Positions 16,248-26,072 of a DNA stretch of 52,447 nucleotides are shown piece after piece. A program made the translations under genes and the position numbers. How positions within the stretch are numbered: position 1 is the stretch's first letter; every line of letters starts with the position of its first letter. Location of the stretch: the NCBI GenBank assembly GCA_902776645.1, contig CACYQT010000020.1, forward strand, positions 1 through 52,447, given 5' to 3'. The notes beneath the pieces were generated by a model. That model ran no database searches and had not been told where the DNA came from. It saw nothing but the letters and a program-made list of their open reading frames with translations. Origin of the DNA: an uncultured bacterium. Its GTDB lineage: Bacteria > Verrucomicrobiota > Lentisphaeria > Oligosphaerales > Oligosphaeraceae.

Positions 16248-17171
16248 TTCTTCCTGGATCACATACGGCGGGCGGCGTTTCACTTCCTTGTAGATTTTGG
16301 AAATGTAAAGCCCCATGACGCCAAGCATGATAAACTGCAGCCCGCTGAAAAACGTCAGGCAGACGAAAATCGTCGTGTAGCCGGGCACGGGTTCATGGAA
16401 GAACAATGTCTTGATAATTGTCTTGATGCACATCACCGCCGCAAACAGACATGTCGCCACGCCCAAGCCGAAGGACGCCGTCAACGGCACGGTCGAAAAC
16501 GACGTGATCCCCTCCAAGGCGTAACGGCACAATTTGCCGAAAGACCATTTCGTCTCGCCGCTCTGACGTTCTTCATAGTCGAACGTCAGCCATTTGACGC
16601 GATGCCCCACCCAGGCGAAAATTCCTTTGGAAAAGCGGTTGCTTTCCTTCAATGCCAAGACTGATTGCAAATACGCGCGATTCATCATGCGAAAATCCCG
16701 CGCACCTTCCTGCAATTCGATCTCTGTCATGCGGCTCATCAACCAATAGAACAACCGCGCACCGCTATTTCTGAACAAACCTTTGCGGGAACGGCTTTTA
16801 CGGCATGTCGCGACACAATCGCAACCGCCCTCTTCCAGCATGTCGAACATCTTCGGAATCAGATCCGGTGGCTCCTGCAAGTCGGCGTCCATGACGACGA
16901 CATAGTCGCCTTTCGCGCTTTCCATACCCGCCAGCATCGCCGCCTCCTTTCCGAAATTCCGGGAAAAGGAGCAATAATGAACCCGTTCATCCATAACACG
17001 CAACGCTTTGATCGCATCCAGCGTGCTGTCGTGTGAACCATCATCCACGAAACGGAATTCCAGCTGCGCCTTTCCTTCCAGCGGACGCAGGGCTTCGAGG
17101 ACAGTCTTGTAAAGAAGTCCTACGCCGCTTTCTTCATTGTAGCATGGTATGACGAGTGAAATCAGTTTCAT
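16242..17171 (-). CDS. Family-2 glycosyltransferase of the DPM1/GtrB type with two C-terminal membrane helices
   Basis: A 309-residue membrane-anchored glycosyltransferase that likely moves a sugar from a nucleotide donor to polyprenyl phosphate. The GT-A domain (1-220) starts [13 protein letters not shown], has [10 protein letters not shown] near 41-50 and the metal-binding [15 protein letters not shown] with D95 and D97. Two membrane helices lie at about 225-250 and 260-285, then a basic tail, as in GtrB/ArnC-like proteins. ATG 17171 is chosen because the homology begins there and GAGG lies 9 bases upstream; an in-frame ATG 27 bases further out is possible. Sugar and lipid acceptor are unknown. 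It is on its own, between a convergent gene and a repeat-bearing gap. Confidence 0.88.
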   Translation of the reverse strand: MKLISLVIPCYNEESGVGLLYKTVLEALRPLEGKAQLEFRFVDDGSHDSTLDAIKALRVMDERVHYCSFSRNFGKEAAMLAGMESAKGDYVVVMDADLQEPPDLIPKMFDMLEEGGCDCVATCRKSRSRKGLFRNSGARLFYWLMSRMTEIELQEGARDFRMMNRAYLQSVLALKESNRFSKGIFAWVGHRVKWLTFDYEERQSGETKWSFGKLCRYALEGITSFSTVPLTASFGLGVATCLFAAVMCIKTIIKTLFFHEPVPGYTTIFVCLTFFSGLQFIMLGVMGLYISKIYKEVKRRPPYVIQEEN

Positions 17172-17198
17172 GGGAAAATCCTCAAGGAAGTGGTGCAT

Positions 17199-17272
17199 GC
17201 GTCCCGCCTGCGCGCCAACGGCGGGACGCCAATGGCATTCCTACACCCACACCTCGCCAACGGCGGGACGCC
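17199..17272. repeat. 18-bp direct repeat and GC-rich inverted repeat
   Basis: CGCCAACGGCGGGACGCC occurs at 17213-17230 and again at 17255-17272. The first copy also pairs with an upstream arm: GCGTCCCGCC (17199-17208) against GGCGGGACGC (17220-17229), a perfect 10-bp stem. On the - strand this lies between the RND pump gene and the glycosyltransferase. There is no T run, so it is more likely an interspersed repeat than a terminator. Confidence 0.85.
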
Positions 17273-17288
17273 GTCGCTACCCAATAAT

Positions 17289-20200
17289 TTACTTCTGCTT
17301 CTGGGCTTTTTCCATTGCTTTGATTTGGTTCAATTCCTTTAAACCGCCGGAAAACACCATGTACACAATCGGAATGAAGACCAACGTGACCAGCGTGGAG
17401 GAGCTGAGGCCGCCGATGACGGCGCGCGCCAACGGCGCCGTCGATTCACCGCCTTCGCCCAGCCCCAACGCCATGGGAATCAAGCCGAGAACCGTTGTCA
17501 GCGTCGTCATAAGAATGGGACGCAGGCGGCGGCGGGCCGCTTCCAGAATCGCGTTGTAAATTGTAAGATTTTCCTGACGCAACTGCTTGATTTCATCTAC
17601 CAGAATGATGGCGTTGTTGACCACGATACCGGCCAGCATGATGCAGCCGATGGCCGATTCCATGTTGATGGTCGTGTTCGTCACAAACAGCATGATAAGC
17701 ACGCCGATGGTGGCCAGCGGCACGGAGAACATGACGACGAACGGGTCTTTCAGCGATTCGTACTGGCAGGCCATGACCATGTAAACCAATACGATAGCCA
17801 GCACGAACATCATCAGCATGTCACGGAAGGTCTTCACCTGGTCGTCCCAGTTGCCGGATGGGCGAATGGAGAAGTTCTCCGGCCGCAGGATCTTGTCCAA
17901 TTCCGGCTGGGCGACTTTGATGAGCTCGCCGATACTGGTGTCCTTATTGTTGAAGTTGCAGTAAAGCGTCACGACGCGTTCCTTGTCCTTGCGGTCGATT
18001 CGGACAGCACCCTTGTGGGCGTGCGTCTTCGTCACGTTGCGCAAGTTGATCAATTCGCCGCTGGAATTTGTCACCAGCAAGTCGTGGATTTCATCCAGAC
18101 GACGGCGGTCTGAATCTTTGATTTTCACAAGAATCTTGTATTCATCGCCTTCTTCACGGTAGTTCGTGGAGGAGACGCCGGCCACGGACGTTTCAAGGAA
18201 GTCGGCGATCGTGTTCACATCCAGACCGAGCGTGGAGGCCTTCGTACGGTCGATTCCGAACAATTGTTCCGGCGTTCCGGATTCACGGGAGATACGGACG
18301 TCCGTCACGCCCGGAATGCCGAGCATGACCTCCTGGGCCTGCCGCGCCAGTTCGTCGCCTGTCTCCATATCATATCCACGGACGTCGATTTCGAGACGTG
18401 AGTCCGCGCCGCCGCCCATCATGCGGTTGAAGAAACCAAGAGACTGATCAACGCGGATTTTCGCACCAGGATAACGTCCTGCCAGCAACTTGCGCAAATC
18501 CATCGCGACTTCTTCACTGCTCCGCTTGCGGAATTTCGGCTTCACCAGATAGACGGTCATCGTCGATGTATGCGCGGCGGATCCCATCCAGACGGAACCA
18601 CCGATGTTCGACTGCATCTTGTCATATTCCGGAACATTCTCCATGATGAACCGCTCGACTTCCGCCGCCAGTTCGTTCGTGATGCCAACACGCGTACCGA
18701 CATCAAGATCGACACGCACGCGGATTTCGCTTTCATCCGTCTCTGGCATGATTTCCGAACCAATCAATTTCCAAAGGCCGAAGCAAATCACGACCAGAAC
18801 GACAACTATCGATGAGACGAGGAACCAATGATGCAGGCAGTTGACCAAAAAGCCCCGGTAGGCGATGGAAAGGGCATCCAGAAAACGACCGATGGCGTTG
18901 TAGACCACGCCATGCTTGATTTCCGTGATTCCCGCGCGCTCCATGCGGCGGCGGGATACTTCGCCGAACTGCGCTGTCAGCATCGGAACCAACGTGATGG
19001 CCGTCACATAGCTGCTCATCAACGAGAAGCAAATGACGGACGCCAATTCGGAGAACATGATGCCCACCATGCCTTCCACGAAGAACATCGGCAGGAAGAT
19101 GACCAGCGTCGTCAGCGTCGAAGCCAGAATCGGCGTCGCCACTTCTTTCGTTCCTTTTTCCGCCGCCTCGATGTTGCCCAGATGCTCTTCATCTCTGACA
19201 CGGTTGATGTTCTCCAACACGACGATGGAGTTGTCGACCAGCATGCCGACGCCGAGCGCCAAACCGCCTAACGTCATGATGTTCAACGTGTAACCCGTGA
19301 AATAGATCAACGCGAACGTCGCGATGATGGAAATAGGAATGGACGTCCCGATGACGAACGTCGCCGCCCAGTTCCGCAGGAAGAACAGAATGACGATGAC
19401 CGCCAGCAAGCCGCCCTGCCAGGCCGAATCGCCGACGTTGCGGATGGAATTGCTGATGAATTCAGCGCTCGTACGCATGATCTGGATGTTGATCTGCGGA
19501 TATTCATCGTTGATGCGCGCCATGGCCTTCTCGACGCCGCGCACGACCTGCACCGTGTTGCGGTCCGACTGTTTGAACACCATGATACGGATACCGTTCT
19601 TGCCGTTGATATGGACGGATGTCGTCTCCTTCTCCCATGCGTCCTCCACCTCCGCGATATCCTTGATGCGGATGGTCGAGCCATTGCGCACATCCACGAC
19701 CGTCTCGCGGATTTCGTCCAGGCTCTCGTATTCGCCTGGCGTACGAAGCAAGACTTCATAATTGCCGGAATCAATCGTTCCAGCAGGTGCTGTCAAATTC
19801 TGGCGGTTCAAGACATTCAGGACGTTCTGCGTCGATATCTTCAACGCCTTGATCTTTTCAGGGAACAAATTGACGTGGATTTCACGCTTGCGGCCGCCCA
19901 GAATATTGACGTTGCCGACGCCGTCGACACGCTCCAGAATCGGCTCGATCTGGTCTTCAATGAAATCGCGCAGTTTCACAGGATCCAGATCGGATGCGCA
20001 GCCCAACATGGCGACAGGTGCGGATGCTGCATCGAACTTCATCAGTCGAGGACGATCGACATCATCGGGCAAGGCGTTGACAATACGGTCGATACGGTCA
20101 CGGACGTCACTGGTGGCCGCATCGATGTCCGTCCCCCATTCGAAGGAAATACGGACGGTTGAACGGCCTTCGGACGAACTGGAGCGGATCTCCTTCACGC

Positions 20201-20429
20201 CCGGAACGGCGCTGACGCCCTCCTCGATCGGACGCGTCACCAATTCCTCCACGTCTTCAGGGCTCGCGTCCTGATACGTCGCGGAAACCGTCACAGCCGG
20301 AAACGTCACGTCCGGCATCATGTCAACAGGCAATTTCATCAACGCCACAAGCCCCAGGATGATGACAATCAAGGAGACCATCGTGACGAATATCGGTCGT
20401 CTTATGGAAAAATTGGAAATGGCTGACAT
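17289..20429 (-). CDS. RND-family efflux transporter (AcrB/MdtB-like inner-membrane pump)
   Basis: A 1046-residue proton-driven RND pump, the inner-membrane component of a tripartite exporter. It starts with the typical [41 protein letters not shown]. Large periplasmic loops follow helices 1 and 7. The helix-4 motif [21 protein letters not shown] carries the paired aspartate used in proton relay, and the equivalent in the second half is [18 protein letters not shown]. It ends [14 protein letters not shown]. Length is normal. The adaptor gene lies directly upstream (60-base gap), so both are in one transcript. No TolC-like outer-membrane partner is in this window. Drugs, lipids or metals cannot be told apart from sequence alone. 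Confidence 0.93.
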   Translation of the reverse strand: MSAISNFSIRRPIFVTMVSLIVIILGLVALMKLPVDMMPDVTFPAVTVSATYQDASPEDVEELVTRPIEEGVSAVPGVKEIRSSSSEGRSTVRISFEWGTDIDAATSDVRDRIDRIVNALPDDVDRPRLMKFDAASAPVAMLGCASDLDPVKLRDFIEDQIEPILERVDGVGNVNILGGRKREIHVNLFPEKIKALKISTQNVLNVLNRQNLTAPAGTIDSGNYEVLLRTPGEYESLDEIRETVVDVRNGSTIRIKDIAEVEDAWEKETTSVHINGKNGIRIMVFKQSDRNTVQVVRGVEKAMARINDEYPQINIQIMRTSAEFISNSIRNVGDSAWQGGLLAVIVILFFLRNWAATFVIGTSIPISIIATFALIYFTGYTLNIMTLGGLALGVGMLVDNSIVVLENINRVRDEEHLGNIEAAEKGTKEVATPILASTLTTLVIFLPMFFVEGMVGIMFSELASVICFSLMSSYVTAITLVPMLTAQFGEVSRRRMERAGITEIKHGVVYNAIGRFLDALSIAYRGFLVNCLHHWFLVSSIVVVLVVICFGLWKLIGSEIMPETDESEIRVRVDLDVGTRVGITNELAAEVERFIMENVPEYDKMQSNIGGSVWMGSAAHTSTMTVYLVKPKFRKRSSEEVAMDLRKLLAGRYPGAKIRVDQSLGFFNRMMGGGADSRLEIDVRGYDMETGDELARQAQEVMLGIPGVTDVRISRESGTPEQLFGIDRTKASTLGLDVNTIADFLETSVAGVSSTNYREEGDEYKILVKIKDSDRRRLDEIHDLLVTNSSGELINLRNVTKTHAHKGAVRIDRKDKERVVTLYCNFNNKDTSIGELIKVAQPELDKILRPENFSIRPSGNWDDQVKTFRDMLMMFVLAIVLVYMVMACQYESLKDPFVVMFSVPLATIGVLIMLFVTNTTINMESAIGCIMLAGIVVNNAIILVDEIKQLRQENLTIYNAILEAARRRLRPILMTTLTTVLGLIPMALGLGEGGESTAPLARAVIGGLSSSTLVTLVFIPIVYMVFSGGLKELNQIKAMEKAQKQK

Positions 20430-20489
20430 ATTATTCTATCCCAAACATTTACACGTTTCAAGAGGTCACAGTGATCCGTTTTTCACGAA

Positions 20490-21821
20490 TCAGCGGCGCG
20501 GCAGGCGAATCAGCGTGTCTTCGCGAAGCAGATGGTTGCCCATCGTCACGACTTTGCCGCCGAAATACGATTCTTCCTCTTCCTTCACGGGCTTCACTTC
20601 AATGATGTCGGCCGTTTTGAAACCTTCCACGATCGGCACAAAATGGACCTTCATGTCAGGCTCCGCACCGACAGAGAAGAAAACGCCAAGAATATCATTG
20701 CGGCGCACAACTGCCGCGCTTGGAATAAGATAGATATCCTTATGGCGATCGAATTCGATTTCGATCCGTACGAACATGCCGGGCTTCAGCAGGCCGTTCG
20801 GATTCTCGATTTCGATTTCAACACGGCCCTGGCGGGCGTTTTCGTCAATCTTCGGCGCGATGCGGACAATGTGACCGCTGAAATATTTCTCTTTGGAACC
20901 AGGCGCCCCGTTCGGATAGGCGTCGACGAACACTTTCGCCAGCTGCCCTTTCTTCAAACGCGCATAGTCCTGCTCGACCGTCGAGACGATGGCCCGCATT
21001 TTGGACAGATCGACAACGCTGATGATCGGCGTGTTCACCGCCAGCATCGCGCCCGGATCGACAAAACGGTCGGCCACGTAACGGATGTTCGAACCGCCTT
21101 CCCACGCCGCCGTGATTTTCGTATAGGACAAACGCGCACGAGCGGCTTCCAACGCCGCCTTCTGCTTCACGACCTGGCTCTCCTTGATCGCCACATCCGT
21201 CTCCGCAATTGCAAGTTCCGTCTTCGCAAGCTCGACTTTCGAACGCGCGATATCGACTTCGGAAACGCGGACTTCATACGTCGCCTTCGCCGAATCCAAT
21301 TCGGCCTGCGTGTTCAAATCATCACGCCGCAACTGCTCATGGCGCTCCAACTCCTTCTTGGCCAGCGTCTGCTGCGCCAAAGAAGACTTCACGCCGGATT
21401 CGGCGGACAAAATTTGCGTCTTCGCGCTCATCACGCCGGCCTGCGACGATTTCACCTGCGCTTCGCAGACAACCAGCGCCGCGGACTCTTCGTTCACGGA
21501 CTGCTGCTGTTCGTCATCGTCCAGCTCCGCCACGGCGTCGTTGAGCTTCACGGCATCACCGATGTTGAAATTCAACGTCTTAAGACGGCCTGCCGTCTTC
21601 GGGGAGATGTTGAACAGACTGTCCGCCTCAAGGGTGCCAGTGAAATTGCCGATGTCAGCCAGTTCGCCCTTCACGACATCCGCCAACGCCACCGTCACAG
21701 GCGCCACATTCTTCGCTTTCATCTCCTCCTTCTGTGTCAGTTTCTCCTTGACGCGATACGCGATCAAAGCCCCAAGACCAATCAACACCAGAATCCCGAC
21801 AAACAACAGGAATTTTTTCAT
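20490..21821 (-). CDS. RND efflux periplasmic adaptor (membrane fusion protein, HlyD/AcrA type)
   Basis: A 443-residue adaptor that links the RND pump to an outer-membrane channel. An N-terminal membrane anchor (FLLFVGILVLIGLGALIAY) is followed by a split biotinyl-lipoyl domain: the first half near 75-100 (ISPKTAGRLKTLNFNIGDAVKLNDAVAELDD), the second near 225-260 (GGSNIRYVADRFVDPGAMLAVNTPIISVVD). Between them is a long alpha-helical hairpin (about 105-220) rich in A, E, K, S and Q. A beta-barrel domain and membrane-proximal domain (QGRVEIEIENPNGLLKPGMFVRIEIEF) complete it. It precedes the pump gene by 60 bases and is the first gene of the unit. Confidence 0.92.
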   Translation of the reverse strand: MKKFLLFVGILVLIGLGALIAYRVKEKLTQKEEMKAKNVAPVTVALADVVKGELADIGNFTGTLEADSLFNISPKTAGRLKTLNFNIGDAVKLNDAVAELDDDEQQQSVNEESAALVVCEAQVKSSQAGVMSAKTQILSAESGVKSSLAQQTLAKKELERHEQLRRDDLNTQAELDSAKATYEVRVSEVDIARSKVELAKTELAIAETDVAIKESQVVKQKAALEAARARLSYTKITAAWEGGSNIRYVADRFVDPGAMLAVNTPIISVVDLSKMRAIVSTVEQDYARLKKGQLAKVFVDAYPNGAPGSKEKYFSGHIVRIAPKIDENARQGRVEIEIENPNGLLKPGMFVRIEIEFDRHKDIYLIPSAAVVRRNDILGVFFSVGAEPDMKVHFVPIVEGFKTADIIEVKPVKEEEESYFGGKVVTMGNHLLREDTLIRLPRR

Positions 21822-22021
21822 AATCGACGAACTACCAGCCTTTTTATATGTTGTTAGTTTATTATCAACCTACTAGAATCCTCTTCCGCCTTTTGCGGAA
21901 ATCTCGCCCTGCCTGGAATGGGCAAGCCCAAAAAGAGTTATTTAGACAAACTAATTAATATGCCTCTATTTTTCACAATTTCAAGCCACGACGCAAACAT
22001 TTGTTTTATTTTTTTGTTTTT

Positions 22022-23167
22022 TCATGCCAGCATGTCGCCCAATAGGCGGAAAAGCGTCGGCTTGAAATCAAATTCGTCCATAAGGGCCTTCGCCTTCAGC
22101 AAGGCCTGTTGACGATGTTCTTCCGGCAAATCGCATTTGCTTCCACGAATCAGCAGATTTTTTGGCGTATGCGCTAAATCAACGAATTCAAGCATTTGCG
22201 TCTTATATTCAACGGCCGTCAGCAGATTCGCGCGAATCGTGTCCGTCGCCATCGCCGCAAAACGCTCCTGAATGATGCCATATCGTGCCAATATCGGAAA
22301 CCGTCCGCCGGTCATCTGCTTGTTCAGCTCATGCTGGCAGCATGGCACGGAAAAAATATGCTTCGCATTCCATGCGACGGCATTGTATAGCGCGTAATCC
22401 GTCGCCGTGTCGCAGGCATGCAGCGACACGACGACATCCACGACGTCATCTGGCCGGAATCCCGCGATGTCGCCTGTCACGAACGACAATCCGTCATAGC
22501 CGTACTTTTTCGCCGCCTTGTTGCAGGCCTCGATGACATCCGCCTTCAAATCCACGCCTGTCACGACGGCGTGGATTTTCTTTACCTTATATAAATAATA
22601 GTAAAGAATGAACGTCAAATACGATTTGCCGCAACCGAAATCGACAATATGCAGCTCTTCACCTTCGCCAATCCCCCCAAGCGTGTCATCCATCATCTCC
22701 AGGAAACGGTTGATTTGCTTGTATTTGTCATATCGAGACGGGATGACTTTCCCGTCCGGCGTGAAGATTCCCATATCGACCAATGGCGGCACGACTTCCC
22801 CCTCCGGCAGGATGTAGTTCTTCACGCGGTTGTGCTGTTCGGATGGTTCGGCGGCGTTTTTGTTCGCTTTGCGGCTGAACATCGCGCGGCCGCGTTTCGC
22901 GACACGCAGGTTGTATTCGTATGATTCGCTCCACGCGTTCAGTTGGCGATAACCCTCTTCAAATCGCGACAGGATATACGAAACCATTTCTTCAACGGCC
23001 AAATTGGCCTGAAACGCCTGACGGTTCACAATCTTTTCGGCCTGATAGGCGTTCGCCAGACGGCGAAGCGTCTCACGCATACCGTCCTGTCCGCTCAACA
23101 CGAGCTTGTACGGATTGTCCGCCAATATCCGCTTCACATATTGCTGCAAATCGTTTTCCGAATCCAT
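22022..23167 (-). CDS. Class I SAM-dependent methyltransferase (Methyltransf_32-like)
   Basis: A 381-residue protein with a Rossmann-type methyltransferase domain in its second half. The SAM-binding motif I is LHIVDFGCGKSYLTFILYYYL near 190-210, followed by VVTGVDLKADVI (motif II), FVTGDIAG, and VVSLHACDTATDYALYNAV. A late PCCQHELN segment is typical of the Methyltransf_32 group. The N-terminal 170 residues have no recognised domain. The substrate (RNA, protein or small molecule) is unknown. It starts 12 bases after the NAD synthetase stop, so the two are co-transcribed; I see no functional link. Confidence 0.82.
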   Translation of the reverse strand: MDSENDLQQYVKRILADNPYKLVLSGQDGMRETLRRLANAYQAEKIVNRQAFQANLAVEEMVSYILSRFEEGYRQLNAWSESYEYNLRVAKRGRAMFSRKANKNAAEPSEQHNRVKNYILPEGEVVPPLVDMGIFTPDGKVIPSRYDKYKQINRFLEMMDDTLGGIGEGEELHIVDFGCGKSYLTFILYYYLYKVKKIHAVVTGVDLKADVIEACNKAAKKYGYDGLSFVTGDIAGFRPDDVVDVVVSLHACDTATDYALYNAVAWNAKHIFSVPCCQHELNKQMTGGRFPILARYGIIQERFAAMATDTIRANLLTAVEYKTQMLEFVDLAHTPKNLLIRGSKCDLPEEHRQQALLKAKALMDEFDFKPTLFRLLGDMLA

Positions 23168-23179
23168 CTTCCAGACCGT

Positions 23180-25099
23180 TCAATCCTCCAGTTCCTTCAT
23201 CCATACAGCGAACGACGCATCCGACGGCATCGCCAGTCCGCCGCGCGGCGACAGGCTGATTTCCGTCGCCTTCACGCCGTCGGGCATGCAGCTTCGTTTG
23301 AACTGTTGCGTGACGAAACGCCGCAGGAAATTCTTCAGATATCCCTTCAGCTGCTCTTTCGTGAACTCCTTTCCGAAGACCTGCTCCGCCAAGAAAAGAA
23401 TTTTCTTCGGCGACGCGCTATATTTGAAGAAATGGTACAGGAAGAAATCATGGATTTCATACGGCCCCAAAATGTCTTCTGTCTTCTGTTTGATCTTGCC
23501 CTGCTCGTCCGCCGGAAGCAGTTCGGGGCTGACTGGTGTGTCGATGATGTCCTGCAAAATCGCCTTCACCTTCGGCAGCCGTTCCACGCCAACCCATGCG
23601 ATAATCATGCGCATCAACGACTTCGGTATGGAACCGTTCACGCCATACTGCGCGATATGGTCGCCATTGAACGTGCACCACCCCAACGCGATTTCGGACA
23701 AATCGCCTGTTCCGACGACCAGACCATTGAATTTGTTCGCCAAATCCAGCAGAATCTGCGTCCGTTCGCGGGCCTGCGCATTTTCATAGACGACATTCCG
23801 TTCATTCGGATCATGGCCGATATTCGCAAAGTGTTCCAGACAAGCGTTTTTGATGCTGATCTCCCGCAATTCGACGCCGAGCTTGCGGCAGAGATTGCAG
23901 GCGTTTTCATACGTGCGGTCGCTTGTGCCGAAGCCAGGCATCGTGATGGCCATCACGTCCGACGGCTTGCGTTTCAGCATTTTCATCGTCTCGACACAAA
24001 CCAACAGCGCCAACGTCGAATCGAGCCCGCCTGAAATTCCGAGCACAAGTTTTTGCGCATGAACATGTTCCACACGCTTCGCAAGCCCCGCCTTCTGGAT
24101 TTCAAAGGCCTCTTCGCAGACTGCCGCGCGTTTTGCAGCGTCTTCCGGAATGAACGGCGAACGCGCCAGCGGACGTCGCAAATCCTTCGGTTCCGGCCAT
24201 ATATCTAAATCATTGTTCCACCATGGCATTTCATCACGCGCCTCAAGACTTGCCGCCGCTTCGCCAAATTCCGTGTCCGCAAGACGCAAGCCCGACAGCA
24301 TCTCCACATCGATATCCGTCAGAATCATCTGCGAATCACGCTGGAACAGTTTGTTCTCCGCCAGAACGACACCGTTCTCCGCGATGACGGCTTGTCCGCC
24401 ACAGACCGTGTCCGTCGTCGATTCCCCAACGCCCGCAGACACATACGCATACGCGGCCTTGCAACGGGAACTTTGGGCACGAACCAAATCGCGCGTCTTT
24501 TCCCGCGTACCGACATAATCCGTCTTCGCGGCAAGGCAGACAATCAGATTGGCTCCCTGCAAGGCTTTTTCCGAACTTGGCGGAATCGTCATCTCCAGCT
24601 CATTGCCGAATTCCACACTAAAGCACAAGCCGGAAACGCCACGCCACGTATTGAAATCATACGCGCCATTCGTGCTGCAAAATTCCACGTCTTGTCCTGC
24701 AAACAGGGCATTTGCGCCTTCGAGATGGTGCCCCGATGAAAAGACTCGACCATTCTTCGTATTCGAAGCAATTCCGCGACTCCGTCCATTCTGGGCGACA
24801 ATGGCGACATCAAACAACCGTTCACGCCAGACCATTGGCGTGCCGAACACGAAGACAGGCCCTTTCGGAAGTTCCTTCAGCAGACGCGCCACGCCGTTTT
24901 CCGCCGCCTTCAGCAACGCCTGGCTGCGGAACATGTCGCCGCAACTGGCGGTCGTCACGGAGAGTTCCGGAAACACGACGACGCCCGCCTTCTCCTTCGC
25001 CGCCTGCTTCGCCAACGCCAGAATCTTGTCGCAGTTGTAATCGACATCCGCCACTTTGCATTCGGGCACGCACAACGCAATCCGCTGAAATCCGTACAT
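23180..25099 (-). CDS. nadE: Glutamine-dependent NAD(+) synthetase
   Basis: A 639-residue two-domain enzyme that amidates nicotinate adenine dinucleotide to NAD using ATP and glutamine-derived ammonia. The N-terminal nitrilase-fold glutaminase domain (1-270) shows the catalytic Glu45 in VVFPELSVT and the nucleophile region GLCFSVEFGNELEM; a lysine in the NTKNGRVF segment may complete the triad. The synthetase domain carries the PP-loop SGGLDS at 356-361, then GTGDLSEIALGWCTFNGDH, the family-typical loop. The C-terminal region ending in LSPRGGLAMPSDASFAVWMKEL is standard for this long form. AGGAAA precedes the ATG. Confidence 0.93.
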   Translation of the reverse strand: MYGFQRIALCVPECKVADVDYNCDKILALAKQAAKEKAGVVVFPELSVTTASCGDMFRSQALLKAAENGVARLLKELPKGPVFVFGTPMVWRERLFDVAIVAQNGRSRGIASNTKNGRVFSSGHHLEGANALFAGQDVEFCSTNGAYDFNTWRGVSGLCFSVEFGNELEMTIPPSSEKALQGANLIVCLAAKTDYVGTREKTRDLVRAQSSRCKAAYAYVSAGVGESTTDTVCGGQAVIAENGVVLAENKLFQRDSQMILTDIDVEMLSGLRLADTEFGEAAASLEARDEMPWWNNDLDIWPEPKDLRRPLARSPFIPEDAAKRAAVCEEAFEIQKAGLAKRVEHVHAQKLVLGISGGLDSTLALLVCVETMKMLKRKPSDVMAITMPGFGTSDRTYENACNLCRKLGVELREISIKNACLEHFANIGHDPNERNVVYENAQARERTQILLDLANKFNGLVVGTGDLSEIALGWCTFNGDHIAQYGVNGSIPKSLMRMIIAWVGVERLPKVKAILQDIIDTPVSPELLPADEQGKIKQKTEDILGPYEIHDFFLYHFFKYSASPKKILFLAEQVFGKEFTKEQLKGYLKNFLRRFVTQQFKRSCMPDGVKATEISLSPRGGLAMPSDASFAVWMKELED

Positions 25100-25132
25100 C
25101 GTCGTTTTCCTAAATTGTTGTTGTCTTTATCG

Positions 25133-25963
25133 TTACTTGCTCAATGCATGGGCGACCGCCGCGACGGACTTCATCAGCCCTGCACGGCAAGCCTCCAACG
25201 CAGGCATCGCCCAGTAGTTACGGTTGAACAATTCCAATGACAAAATCGTGCCGCCGTTGCGATCGACCATCTGCAGAATCTTGTCCAGCGGGGCGATGCC
25301 GTCGCCGGGGAACACGCGATCCGCGTCTTTAATCGTTTCGCGGGGCGGATTCGCCGGAAAATCGTTCAGATGCAACACGGGAAGAGCCTGCTGGCTGAGA
25401 AGCCGCATCGCCTCGTAGTTGCCGCCGCCTTTATATATATGGTATACGTCCAGCAAGACAGCCGCCTTCGGATGCGCGGCCGTCGCGGCGATTTTCAACA
25501 CGTCTTCGATCTTGCTCAGATTCGCGGAAAAGCCCCACAGCTCCAGAAGTGGTTGAACGCCAAATTCGTCACCAAGCTTCAAAACAGCTTCGTAGCGCTC
25601 TTGGAAACGCGACAAATCGATTGGCTTGTCCGTCGCGCCGACAGGCGGGCAGGCCAGCCGTTTGCCGCCAAGCTCCGCCAAAGCCTCCATGTCACGGCGG
25701 ACTTCGTCCAATCCCGCGCGACGCTCCGCATCGTCCTCAACGGCCCATTTGCCAAAGCCAATGGCGCTCTCGACGGACAGTCCAAGTTCCGCAACATATT
25801 CGCGCAGAGGCTTCAACGAGCCATTTGCCTTGCGGTATTCATGGATTTCGCGCATCCACGGCTCGACGGAATCGAAGCCAGCCTTCGACGCCGTCTTCAG
25901 TTCATCCATCAGACTCAGTTTCTGGCCGCTGATCGTTCCCGTATTGAGGCAATATCTGAACAT
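25133..25963 (-). CDS. Xylose-isomerase-like TIM-barrel protein (sugar phosphate isomerase/epimerase family)
   Basis: A 276-residue protein of the AP endonuclease family 2/xylose isomerase-like barrel. Metal-ligand positions are visible at strand ends: E in FDSVEPW, E in PLLELWGFS, D and H in VLLDVYHIYKGG, H in VLHLND, D in DRVFPGDGIAP and E in LSLELFN. The NTGTISGQKLSLMDELKTASKAGFDSVEPW opening is typical of isomerases such as IolE/IolI-like or hydroxypyruvate isomerase-like proteins. The substrate is not known. AAGGAA gives a good ribosome binding site. It is followed at 33 bases by nadE and preceded by a 9-bp-repeat region. Confidence 0.82.
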   Translation of the reverse strand: MFRYCLNTGTISGQKLSLMDELKTASKAGFDSVEPWMREIHEYRKANGSLKPLREYVAELGLSVESAIGFGKWAVEDDAERRAGLDEVRRDMEALAELGGKRLACPPVGATDKPIDLSRFQERYEAVLKLGDEFGVQPLLELWGFSANLSKIEDVLKIAATAAHPKAAVLLDVYHIYKGGGNYEAMRLLSQQALPVLHLNDFPANPPRETIKDADRVFPGDGIAPLDKILQMVDRNGGTILSLELFNRNYWAMPALEACRAGLMKSVAAVAHALSK

Positions 25964-25992
25964 GTTTTTTCCTTCTATTTTTGGAAGGGATT

Positions 25993-26062
25993 AAAGGGAC
26001 TAAAGCAACGAAAGGGACGAAAGGGACATAAGATTTTCCAAGCAGCCCCTTATGTCCCTTTC
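25993..26062. repeat. 9-bp tandem array AAAGGGACN plus 14-bp inverted repeat
   Basis: Four nonamers, AAAGGGACT, AAAGCAACG, AAAGGGACG and AAAGGGACA, run from 25993 to 26028. GAAAGGGACATAAG (26019-26032) is also a perfect inverted repeat with CTTATGTCCCTTTC (26049-26062), with a 16-base loop. On the - strand it lies 10 bases after the greA stop. No T run follows, so it is not a simple terminator. The same nonamer family recurs at 52009-52044. Confidence 0.9.
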
Positions 26063-26072
26063 CGCCAACGTC

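Noticed and set aside
22943..24034. Long + strand open frame opposite nadE
   Set aside because: The nadE product on the other strand carries clear catalytic motifs; the opposite frame gives no recognisable protein.
26019..26062. 14-bp inverted repeat as a terminator for greA
   Set aside because: No T run follows on the - strand, and the arms belong to a 9-bp repeat array.
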